Origin: Pseudomonadota bacterium | GTDB lineage: Bacteria > Desulfobacterota > Desulfobulbia > Desulfobulbales > SURF-16 | Assembly: GCA_030597865.1 (NCBI GenBank) | Contig: JAUVQZ010000068.1 | Span: forward strand, 1 to 12,233 | Length of the DNA: 12,233 nt | Direction of reading: 5' to 3' | Part shown: positions 1 through 6,064 of the stretch, in pieces | Layout: each line of letters opens with the position of its first letter | Numbering within the stretch: position 1 is the stretch's first letter | Translations under genes and position numbers: made by a program | The notes under the pieces: generated by a model | Told to the model about the DNA's origin: nothing | The model's database searches: none | Seen by the model: the letters and a program-made list of their open reading frames with translations, nothing else

Positions 1-20
1 GCTTTGGCGAGAACTCCTAG

Positions 21-40
21 ATTTCCGCCTTCGCTGAAAT
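21..40. repeat. Small hairpin in the leader (REP-like)
   Basis: An 8-nt arm (21-28) pairs with 33-40 around a CTTC loop, with one internal mismatch. The layout (short arms around a CCTTCG-type core followed by ATGAC) resembles dispersed intergenic palindromes common in proteobacteria. No second full copy is visible here, so calling it a dispersed repeat is inference. It could equally be the terminator stem of a gene ending before the window, although no T-run follows directly. Confidence 0.3.
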
Positions 41-99
41 GACTTTTGTGGCTAAGAATTAATCCTATGATTTCAGGCTGTTGACGAGGTAGACCCTCG

Positions 100-126
100 A
101 TTGGCTGAAGATTAGTGGTAATCACA
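100..126 (+). repeat. Left arm of a 27-bp inverted repeat flanking the cluster
   Basis: This 27-nt segment (ATTGGCTGAAG, 4 variable bases, GTGGTAATCACA) matches the reverse complement of 12141-12167 at 24 of 27 positions; all differences fall in the four central bases. It lies 20 nt upstream of the first gene and the partner lies just past the terminator. It could be an operator shared with a neighbouring gene, an end of a mobile segment, or a dispersed repeat. No convincing -35/-10 pair was found in 1-146, so the promoter is unassigned. Confidence 0.55.
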
Positions 127-146
127 ATTACAAATGGGGAAAGGGA

Positions 147-2036
147 ATGAAATATGATGATATCTTTGCGCTAAGTATCAAAGATCCCACAACTTTCTGG
201 TCAGAGGCAGGCAGGGGAATTGATTGGTATAAGGAGCCGGATGTCATTCTGGATGACAGTAAGCCACCTTTCTATCGTTGGTTCCAGGGGGGCACGCTCA
301 ACACCTGTTATAACGCCGTTGATCGCCATGTGGAAAATGGTCGTGCTGACCAGGTTGCCATCATCTTTGACAGCCCGGTCACGGATACCATTCGTAAAAT
401 AACCTATGGCCAGTTGCAGGATCAGGTCTCCCGTTTTGCCGGGGTGTTGCAGGACAAGGGCGTAGGCAAGGGTGATACGGTCATTATTTATATGCCGATG
501 ATCCCTGAGGCCGCCTTTGCCATGCTGGCCTGTGCCCGCCTGGGCGCCATCCACTCGGTGGTGTTCGGGGGCTTTGCCCCCAGTGAGCTGGCCCTGCGTA
601 TTGACCATGCCCAGCCCAAACTCCTTATCACGGCCAGCGGCGCCATTGAGGGCAAGAAGACCTTGGCCTATAAGCCCTTGGTTGACAAGGCCCTGGATAT
701 TGCCAGCCATGGGGTTGACTCGGTCATTGTCCTTAAACGTGATTTTGTCGATGCTCAACTCACCACTGGCCGCGATTATTTCTGGCAGGATCTCATGGAG
801 AGTGCCCAGGCCGTTGACTGCGTGCCTGTTGAGGCCACGGACCCTCTCTACATCCTATACACCTCGGGCACAACCGGGATGCCCAAGGGGGTTATGCGTG
901 ACAACGGCGGTCACGCCGTGGCCCTGCACTGGTCCATGAAGAGTATCTATAATGTTGAGGCGGGTGAGGTGTTCTGGTCGGCCTCTGACGTGGGCTGGGT
1001 TGTCGGCCATTCCTATATCGTCTATGGGCCGCTGCTGGCCGGCTGCACCACCGTCTTTTACGAGGGCAAACCCATTGGCACCCCTGATGCCGGCGCCGTC
1101 TGGCGGGTGATTGCCGAGCATGGCGTCAAGACCCTGTTCACGGCCCCCACCGCTTTTAGGGCCATCAAAAAAGAGGATCCCGACGGTAAGTTATGTCAAA
1201 GCTTTGATCTCAGTTGCTTTGAGGCCCTCTATCTTGCCGGTGAGCGCCTTGATTCCGACACCTACCACTGGGCCTCTGATCTCCTCAAGGTGCCGGTCAT
1301 TGATCACTGGTGGCAGACGGAGACAGGCTGGGCCATTGTTGCCAATTGCCGCGGCATTGAGGAGCTTCCGGTCAAGCCCGGCTCACCCACCAAGCCGGTG
1401 GTTGGTTATGATGTGAGAATCGTTGATGATGAAGGCAAGGTTCTCGGCGCTAATGAGGAGGGCAATGTGGTTATCAAGCTTCCCTTGCCCCCGGGCACCC
1501 TGGCGTCGCTATGGCGCGATGAAGAGAAGTTTGAAAAATCCTATATGACCACCTTTCCCGGCTATTATGAAACCAGTGACGGCGGCTTCATCGATGAGGA
1601 CGGCTATGTCTATATCATGGGCCGGATGGATGATGTCATCAATATTGCCGGTCATCGCCTGTCCACCGGGGCCATGGAGGAGGTGGTAGCCACCCATCCT
1701 GATGTGGCTGAATGCGCGGTGTTTGGTGCGGCAGACCAGCTTAAGGGCCAGATGCCGGTTGGCCTTGTCGTTTTAAAGGCCGGGCGGCAGAGGGATGCTG
1801 CTGAACTTGGTGGTGAGCTTGCCCAGATGGTCCGCGATAAGATCGGCCCCATTGCCTGTTATCGAACCACGGCAGTGGTAAATCGCCTGCCCAAGACACG
1901 GTCCGGTAAAATCCTGCGCGGCACCATGCGCGCCATTGCCAATGGCAAGGAGTACCGCATGCCATCCACCATTGATGATCCAACCACCCTTGATGAGATC
2001 AGCGATGCCCTCAAGGGCCTGGGCTTTGCCGGTTAG
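147..2036 (+). CDS. prpE: Propionyl-CoA synthetase (PrpE-like acyl-CoA synthetase)
   Basis: Activates propionate (perhaps also acetate) with ATP and CoA to acyl-CoA through an acyl-adenylate, in the cytoplasm; the entry step of the pathway. The 629 residues match the usual PrpE length of about 630. Visible motifs: P-loop YTSGTTGMPKG at 238-248, WWQTETGW at 388-395, the GRMDDVINIAGHRLSTG hinge and GHR region near 500-515, and the C-terminal PKTRSGK at 582-588, whose Lys588 is the lysine that drives adenylation and is acetylated in Acs/PrpE relatives. The RDNGGHAVAL stretch after the P-loop and VGHSYIVYGPLLAG resemble PrpE/ACSS3 more than acetyl-CoA synthetase. The ATG at 147 follows a GGGGA at 136-140. 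It heads the cluster, 28 nt before sucC. Substrate preference is inferred from context and resemblance. Confidence 0.9.
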   Translation: MKYDDIFALSIKDPTTFWSEAGRGIDWYKEPDVILDDSKPPFYRWFQGGTLNTCYNAVDRHVENGRADQVAIIFDSPVTDTIRKITYGQLQDQVSRFAGVLQDKGVGKGDTVIIYMPMIPEAAFAMLACARLGAIHSVVFGGFAPSELALRIDHAQPKLLITASGAIEGKKTLAYKPLVDKALDIASHGVDSVIVLKRDFVDAQLTTGRDYFWQDLMESAQAVDCVPVEATDPLYILYTSGTTGMPKGVMRDNGGHAVALHWSMKSIYNVEAGEVFWSASDVGWVVGHSYIVYGPLLAGCTTVFYEGKPIGTPDAGAVWRVIAEHGVKTLFTAPTAFRAIKKEDPDGKLCQSFDLSCFEALYLAGERLDSDTYHWASDLLKVPVIDHWWQTETGWAIVANCRGIEELPVKPGSPTKPVVGYDVRIVDDEGKVLGANEEGNVVIKLPLPPGTLASLWRDEEKFEKSYMTTFPGYYETSDGGFIDEDGYVYIMGRMDDVINIAGHRLSTGAMEEVVATHPDVAECAVFGAADQLKGQMPVGLVVLKAGRQRDAAELGGELAQMVRDKIGPIACYRTTAVVNRLPKTRSGKILRGTMRAIANGKEYRMPSTIDDPTTLDEISDALKGLGFAG

Positions 2037-2064
2037 GGTTACCCCAACGCCTAAGGAGCGGTAG

Positions 2065-3228
2065 ATGAAAATTCATGAGTATCAGGCCAAGGAGCTTTTT
2101 AACCAGGCTGGGGTGTCTGTTCCCAAAGGCATGGTGGCCATCAGCGTTGCTGAGGCCTGTCAGGCTGCTGCCGCGCTTCCAGGCTATCCGGTGGTGGTCA
2201 AGGCCCAGATCCATGCCGGCGGTCGTGGCAAGGGCGGCGGTGTCAGGCTCGCCCATGACGAGGCCGAGGTTGCCACTGTTGCCGAGGAGATTCTCGGTAT
2301 GCATCTGGTCACCCGCCAGACCGGACCCCAGGGTAAGGTGGTGGAGAAGGTTCTGGTGGAGGAAGGTCTTGCCATCAGCCGTGAACTGTATCTCGCCATC
2401 CTTCCTGATCGCGACAGCGCTGCCATCATGATTATGGCAAGCTCCGAAGGCGGCATGGATATCGAAGAGGTGGCAGCTGTCACCCCTGGGAAGATTATCA
2501 AGGTGGCGGTCAATCCCCTCCTTGGTCTCCAGCCCTATCAATGTCGACAGTTGGCCTTTGGCCTCGATATCTCCGGACCGGCTGCCAAATCCTTTATAGG
2601 CCTGGTTGGCAACCTCTATGATCTCATGGTGGCTAAGGATTGCTCCATGGTGGAGATTAACCCCCTGGTGATCACCCAGGATAATCAGGTGGTGGCCCTG
2701 GATGCCAAGATGGATGTGGATTCAAACAGTCTCTACCGGCATCCGGAGATCGTTGCCATGCGCGATGAAGGTGAGGAGGATCCCCTTGAGGTGGAGGCCT
2801 CCCGCCATAATCTCAACTATATCAATCTTGACGGCACCATCGGCAATATGGTCAATGGCGCCGGCCTGGCCATGGCCACCATGGATATCATTAAACAGGC
2901 CGGGGCGTCACCGGCCAATTTTCTTGACGTGGGTGGCGGTGCCTCGGCCGACATGGTGGAGCAGGGCTTTCGCCTCATCCTGCGAGATCAAAGGGTGAAG
3001 GGTATCCTGATCAATATCTTCGGTGGTATCCTGCGCTGCGACGTGCTGGCCGAGGGTGTGGTGCAGGCGGCCCGGGCCGTGGATATCAAGGTGCCGGTGG
3101 TCGTCCGCATGGAAGGCACCAATGTTAAGAAGGGCCGGGAGATCCTGGCCGCCTCAGGGGTTAATCTGATCACGGCCCATGATCTGGCTGATGCGGCTGC
3201 TAAGGTCGCAGCCATTGCAGGAAAGTAA
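2065..3228 (+). CDS. sucC: Succinyl-CoA synthetase (ADP-forming) beta subunit
   Basis: Nucleotide-binding subunit of succinyl-CoA synthetase, which interconverts succinyl-CoA + NDP + Pi and succinate + NTP + CoA. At 387 residues it is one shorter than E. coli SucC. The ATP-grasp fold is evident: HAGGRGKGGGV at 50-60, the metal-ligand region EINPLV with Asn199, and Asp213 in LDAKMD, both at the same numbers as in E. coli. The C-terminal half carries the phosphate-loop stretch NIFGGILRCDVLAEG. The ATG at 2065 has an excellent TAAGGAG at 2052-2058. The stop is 2 nt before sucD, implying translational coupling. In propionate oxidation it yields ATP; in the reverse direction it would activate succinate. 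ADP versus GDP use cannot be read with confidence. Confidence 0.96.
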   Translation: MKIHEYQAKELFNQAGVSVPKGMVAISVAEACQAAAALPGYPVVVKAQIHAGGRGKGGGVRLAHDEAEVATVAEEILGMHLVTRQTGPQGKVVEKVLVEEGLAISRELYLAILPDRDSAAIMIMASSEGGMDIEEVAAVTPGKIIKVAVNPLLGLQPYQCRQLAFGLDISGPAAKSFIGLVGNLYDLMVAKDCSMVEINPLVITQDNQVVALDAKMDVDSNSLYRHPEIVAMRDEGEEDPLEVEASRHNLNYINLDGTIGNMVNGAGLAMATMDIIKQAGASPANFLDVGGGASADMVEQGFRLILRDQRVKGILINIFGGILRCDVLAEGVVQAARAVDIKVPVVVRMEGTNVKKGREILAASGVNLITAHDLADAAAKVAAIAGK

Positions 3229-3230
3229 AT

Positions 3231-4121
3231 ATGGCGATTTTTGTTGATGAAAATACCCGGTTGGTGGTGCAGGGCATCACCGGCCGTGAGGGGCAGTTCC
3301 ATACCTCCCAATGCCGGCAGTATGGTACCCGTGTTGTGGCTGGGGTGACGCCGGGCAAGGGTGGCCAGGAGGTGGATGGGGTGCCGGTCTTTAACACGGT
3401 GCTTGAGGCAGTGGTCACGGCTGGCGCCAATACCTCGATGATCTTTGTGCCGCCGCCCTTTGCCGCCGATGCCATCATGGAGGCGGCCGATGCCGGTGTC
3501 GATCTCATTGTCTGCATCACCGAGGGTATTCCAGTGATGGATATGCTCAGGGTAAAGAACTTCCTGGCCACGAAAAAATGTCGCCTCATAGGGCCCAACT
3601 GTCCGGGCATCATCAGCCCTGGCCTGGCCAAGGTGGGCATTATGCCCGGTGTTATCCATAGGCCCGGCGGTCCCATCGGGGTTGTGTCCCGGTCCGGCAC
3701 CCTGACCTATGAGGTGGTGGATCAGCTTTCCAGACAGGGCATCGGCCAGACCACCTGTCTTGGGATCGGCGGCGATCCGGTGAACGGTACCAGCTTTGTC
3801 GATTGTCTGGCCGCCTTTGAGGCAGATGAGGAGACCAGGGGCGTTATCCTGGTGGGTGAGATCGGCGGTTCAGCCGAAGAAGAGGCTGCCCTGTTTATAG
3901 AAAAACAGATGTCCAAGCCCGTGGTTGGTTTTATTGCCGGCCTGACCGCCCCCCCGGGCCGGCGGATGGGCCATGCCGGTGCCATTATCAGCGGCTCCTC
4001 CGGTACAGCCGCCGCCAAGATTGCCGCCCTCCAGGCAGGAGGCGTCCAGGTCTGTGAAGATTTGGGGAGATTGGGTGAGTTTAGTGTTGGGGTTTTTAGA
4101 GACTCTCTCGGCAATATCTAA
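3231..4121 (+). CDS. sucD: Succinyl-CoA synthetase alpha subunit
   Basis: CoA-binding, phosphohistidine-carrying partner of SucC. Seen: N-terminal Rossmann CoA-binding region (QGITGREGQFHTSQ near 14-27), VTPGKGG, IGPNCPGIISP, and GHAGAIISG with the phosphorylated His at residue 248 (His246 in E. coli). The 296 residues exceed the usual ~289. The extra seven, RDSLGNI (290-296), are encoded by the first arm of the tandem repeat that fills the downstream gap (start 4096), so the natural end of the gene seems to have been overwritten by the repeat. The TAA at 4119-4121 lies within the repeat. Ribosome binding probably uses AGGAAAG at the end of sucC. The active site is intact, so function is not expected to suffer. 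Confidence 0.96.
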   Translation: MAIFVDENTRLVVQGITGREGQFHTSQCRQYGTRVVAGVTPGKGGQEVDGVPVFNTVLEAVVTAGANTSMIFVPPPFAADAIMEAADAGVDLIVCITEGIPVMDMLRVKNFLATKKCRLIGPNCPGIISPGLAKVGIMPGVIHRPGGPIGVVSRSGTLTYEVVDQLSRQGIGQTTCLGIGGDPVNGTSFVDCLAAFEADEETRGVILVGEIGGSAEEEAALFIEKQMSKPVVGFIAGLTAPPGRRMGHAGAIISGSSGTAAAKIAALQAGGVQVCEDLGRLGEFSVGVFRDSLGNI

Positions 4122-4465
4122 GGAAAGGGTTGAAAGACATAAATGAGGATCCTAGCTGCCATACTGACTTGGAACCGTAGAGTCTCTTATCCCTTCCCTT
4201 AAAAGTTTTATTGCCGGGTTAGAGATTCTCTCACTATCTAAGGAAAAAGTTGAAAAATGCGCAGCGTGTCCAGCATCTCAATACTGTGGTGGAACCGTAG
4301 AGTCTCTTATCCCTTCCGCGAAAAAACGTATTGCCGGGTTAGAGCCTCACTCTCTCACTATCTAAAAAAAGAGTCGAAAGATGCGCAGGTAGCCCAGAGT
4401 TGTTAATCGCGTTTAAAACTGTAGGGTCTCTTTCTTTATCCCCCAGAGAGACCATTTTAGTCGGG
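4096..4465. repeat. Three degenerate ~120-nt tandem repeats between sucD and the mutase
   Basis: This covers the gap of more than 300 nt after sucD; no gene is seen in it. Units are about 4096-4218, 4219-4338 and 4339-4465. Units 1 and 2 share a 28-nt identical block (4170-4197 and 4290-4317) exactly 120 nt apart. Units 2 and 3 each start with a shared TATTGCCGGGTTAGAG junction (4209-4224 and 4329-4344). All three have TTAGAG near the start followed by CTCTC and ATCTAA. Each unit can pair its AGAGACTCT-like start with an AGAGTCTCT-like segment about 80 nt later: 4098-4106 with 4179-4187 (9 bp), 4221-4229 with 4299-4307 (9 bp including one G-U), and a weaker version in unit 3. A fourth start (CGGGTTA) merges with the Shine-Dalgarno of the next gene. 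Whether it acts as RNA is inference. Confidence 0.85.
4425..4453 (+). promoter_or_regulatory. Hairpin ahead of the mutase B12-subunit gene
   Basis: GGTCTCT at 4425-4431 pairs perfectly with AGAGACC at 4447-4453, ending 26 nt before the ATG at 4479. It is specific to the third tandem-repeat unit and uses the segment that in units 1 and 2 would pair with the unit start, so the two pairings are mutually exclusive. No T-run follows, so it is not a clear terminator. A role in translation or RNA stability is only a possibility. Confidence 0.35.
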
Positions 4466-4478
4466 TTAAGGAAGTCTT

Positions 4479-4877
4479 ATGAGTAAGAAATATCGCGTTT
4501 TAATTGGTAAACCTGGCCTCGACGGCCATGATCGGGGCGCCAAGGTTATTGCCCAGGCCCTGCGGGATCATGGATTTGAGGTTATTTACACCGGTATCCG
4601 CCGTTCGCCGGCCGAGATTGCCGCTGCTGCCGTCCAGGAGGATGTGGACGCTGTCGGCCTTTCATCGCTCTCCGGCGCCCATCTTCGTCTCTTTCCGGCA
4701 GTGGTTGAGGAGCTCGCCAAGGCTGGTGCCGATGATATCGTTGTGGTCGGTGGCGGTGTCATCCCCGAGGATGATATCGCCACCCTGAAAGAGGCCGGTG
4801 TCCGGGAGATTTTTACCCCTGGCGCCACTCTGGAAGATGTGGTGAATGCCTTCCAGGGCGTTTGTGAGAAAAAATAG
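4479..4877 (+). CDS. mcmA2: Methylmalonyl-CoA mutase, B12-binding (C-terminal) subunit
   Basis: Small chain of a split adenosylcobalamin-dependent methylmalonyl-CoA mutase; it holds the cofactor for the catalytic chain encoded at 6065. At 132 residues it matches the Rossmann-like B12 domain at the end of single-chain mutases. The cobalamin signature is complete: D15-G-H17-D-R-G20, where His17 is the lower cobalt ligand, then SSL at 62-64 and the glycine-rich VGGG at 90-93. The ATG at 4479 has AAGGAAG at 4468-4474, in the junction with the tandem repeats. The gene stands apart from its catalytic partner, with meaB between them. The sequence is close to the lone B12 subunits of bacterial and archaeal two-chain mutases. 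A related acyl-CoA mutase is excluded mainly by the catalytic subunit's residues. Confidence 0.93.
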   Translation: MSKKYRVLIGKPGLDGHDRGAKVIAQALRDHGFEVIYTGIRRSPAEIAAAAVQEDVDAVGLSSLSGAHLRLFPAVVEELAKAGADDIVVVGGGVIPEDDIATLKEAGVREIFTPGATLEDVVNAFQGVCEKK

Positions 4878-4884
4878 TAGTTGG

Positions 4885-5013
4885 AATTCAGGATTCAGAA
4901 TGCCAAAACCTGGATTTGTTTCAGTCCCCTCTTCCAAGATCGGGAGAAGGGACTTTTATGAGGTAGCTGGAATTATATATTCCATACCGTATATTCTGAA
5001 CCCTGTATCCTGA
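4885..5013. repeat. Heptad-built inverted repeat between mutase subunit and meaB
   Basis: The left arm reads AATTCAG GATTCAG AAT (4885-4901), a 7-nt period. The right arm reads ATTCTGA ACCCTGT ATCCTGA (4993-5013), three heptads. Segments 4889-4901 and 4993-5005 are complementary at 12 of 13 positions. Between them lie a longer hairpin (4923-4954) and a small palindrome GGAAT-TATAT-ATTCC (4969-4983). The right arm ends 4 nt before the meaB ATG, so it occupies the usual ribosome-binding position. The same style recurs at 5942-6040 and 7720-7774. Confidence 0.65.
4923..4957 (+). terminator. Terminator-like hairpin after the B12 subunit gene
   Basis: Positions 4923-4935 pair with 4942-4954 (13 positions, one mismatch and one G-U) around AAGATC, followed by only four T residues at 4954-4957. 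The stem is GC-rich. The short T-run suggests partial termination, RNA processing or 3' end protection rather than a full stop, which would separate the mutase small subunit from meaB and the catalytic subunit. Confidence 0.4.
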
Positions 5014-5017
5014 TCCT

Positions 5018-5950
5018 ATGAATATCAGCAACGTCATAGAGGGTGTGAGCCGCCGTGATCCACGATCCATAGGCCGGGCCATCTCCATTGTTGAAAACCA
5101 TGATCCTGGTGCCCAGGCCATCCTTGACAGCCTTGATGCGGAGAAGATAGCAGCCTGTCTGGTTGTCGGTATTACCGGGCTGCCAGGGGCCGGCAAGTCG
5201 ACCCTGACGGCCCAGCTCATCAAGGAGTATCGCAGCCAGAAAAAGCGCATCGGTATTGTTGCCGTGGATCCATCCTCCCCCCTTTCCGGCGGGGCCCTCC
5301 TGGGTGACCGGGTACGGATGATGAATCATGCCCTGGACCGGGACGTGGTTATTCGATCCATGGCCACCCGGGGCCGCCTGGGCGGTGTCTGCGGCTCTGC
5401 CGGGGCCGCTGTCCGCATCATGGCCCAGAGCGGTTGCGAGGTTGTACTCATTGAGACCGTGGGTGTGGGGCAGTCTGAGATGGATATTGTCAGGATGGCC
5501 GATCTGACCGCCATGGTTCTGGCCCCGGGCCTGGGAGATGATATCCAGGCCATGAAGGCCGGGCTCCTTGAGGTGGCTGATATCCTGGTGGTCAATAAGG
5601 CTGATCTGCGTGGCGCCGATGCCCTGGTGCTTGACATGGAAAGCGTTGCCCAGCAGCGCCAGGAGAGGCAGGGGAGATCCACCAGGGTCTGTTCCACCAT
5701 TGCCAATCAGGGGCAGGGGGTGGCAGCCCTTGCCCAGAGTTTTAAGGAAATTAATGGGCAGTTTCAGCACTCGGGGGAAAAGGCCCAGCGCCGCCTCCAG
5801 GCCAGGCGCTATGAGGTCATTGACTGGGCTGTGGAGTTGATCCGGCCCCGGATTGCCGACCGTGTTGCCCAAAAACAAGGGTTCTGCGGCGATCCCATGC
5901 TCCTGGCCCAGGATATCCTGGCGGAGCTGGGTGTGGAGAGCAAGAAGTAA
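5018..5950 (+). CDS. meaB: MeaB-type GTPase chaperone of methylmalonyl-CoA mutase
   Basis: G3E-family P-loop GTPase (MeaB/ArgK/MMAA) that gates loading of adenosylcobalamin into the mutase and protects it from inactivation. The 310 residues are normal for the family. Seen: Walker A G51-ITGLPGAGKST-62, VAVDPSSPLSGGALLGDRVRM at about 85-105, SMATRGRLGG, the ETVGVGQSE motif from Glu146, and NKAD at 193-196 for guanine recognition. The start at 5018 matches the family's expected N-terminus, but no Shine-Dalgarno is visible: the preceding bases are heptad-repeat sequence. The last codons (AAG AAG TAA) form the first heptads of the next inverted repeat. It sits between the two mutase chains, which fits its job. 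Confidence 0.94.
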   Translation: MNISNVIEGVSRRDPRSIGRAISIVENHDPGAQAILDSLDAEKIAACLVVGITGLPGAGKSTLTAQLIKEYRSQKKRIGIVAVDPSSPLSGGALLGDRVRMMNHALDRDVVIRSMATRGRLGGVCGSAGAAVRIMAQSGCEVVLIETVGVGQSEMDIVRMADLTAMVLAPGLGDDIQAMKAGLLEVADILVVNKADLRGADALVLDMESVAQQRQERQGRSTRVCSTIANQGQGVAALAQSFKEINGQFQHSGEKAQRRLQARRYEVIDWAVELIRPRIADRVAQKQGFCGDPMLLAQDILAELGVESKK

Positions 5951-6040
5951 GAAGTAAGAATTTGGGAAGAAGGTACTTGTCTTTATTGAGGATCCTTCAT
6001 TCTACTTATTTCTCAAATTCTTACTTCTCAAATTCTCAAA
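5942..6040. repeat. Heptad-built inverted repeat between meaB and mutase large subunit
   Basis: The left arm is AAGAAGT AAGAAGT AAGAATT (5942-5962) and includes the meaB stop codon. A 15-nt segment, 5950-5964, is perfectly complementary to 6014-6028, and pairing can extend inward by a few more pairs with G-U. The right arm contains TTCTCAAA three times (6010-6017, 6025-6032, 6033-6040). The central 45 nt hold no gene and no T-rich terminator tail. Confidence 0.8.
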
Positions 6041-6064
6041 CTATAAGCCTTTATTGATATAAAA

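Noticed and set aside
44..71. Promoter with TATGAT (66-71) as -10
   Set aside because: The -10 is good but no acceptable -35 lies 16-18 nt upstream; TTGACG at 81-86 also lacks a matching -10. The promoter stays unassigned.
201..758. Minus-strand open frame of 185 codons inside prpE
   Set aside because: It is antisense to a gene with clear motifs and has no ribosome-binding site or recognisable product. The same holds for the other long antisense frames over sucC, sucD, mutase, mmdA and oadB.
4119..4201. Pseudoknot in repeat unit 1 (4119-4129 with 4191-4201, 10 of 11 pairs) interlocked with the 4098-4106/4179-4187 stem
   Set aside because: The second pairing is lost in unit 2, so it is probably fortuitous; only the first stem is kept between units.
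4096..4465. CRISPR array
   Set aside because: The units are ~120 nt, diverged and only three in number, without short identical repeats separated by unique spacers; no cas genes are present.
4122..4478. Cobalamin riboswitch upstream of the B12-dependent mutase subunit
   Set aside because: The setting is attractive, but I find no B12-box-like GCCACTG core or the expected arrangement of stems; the region is instead three tandem repeats. A covariance-model search would be decisive.
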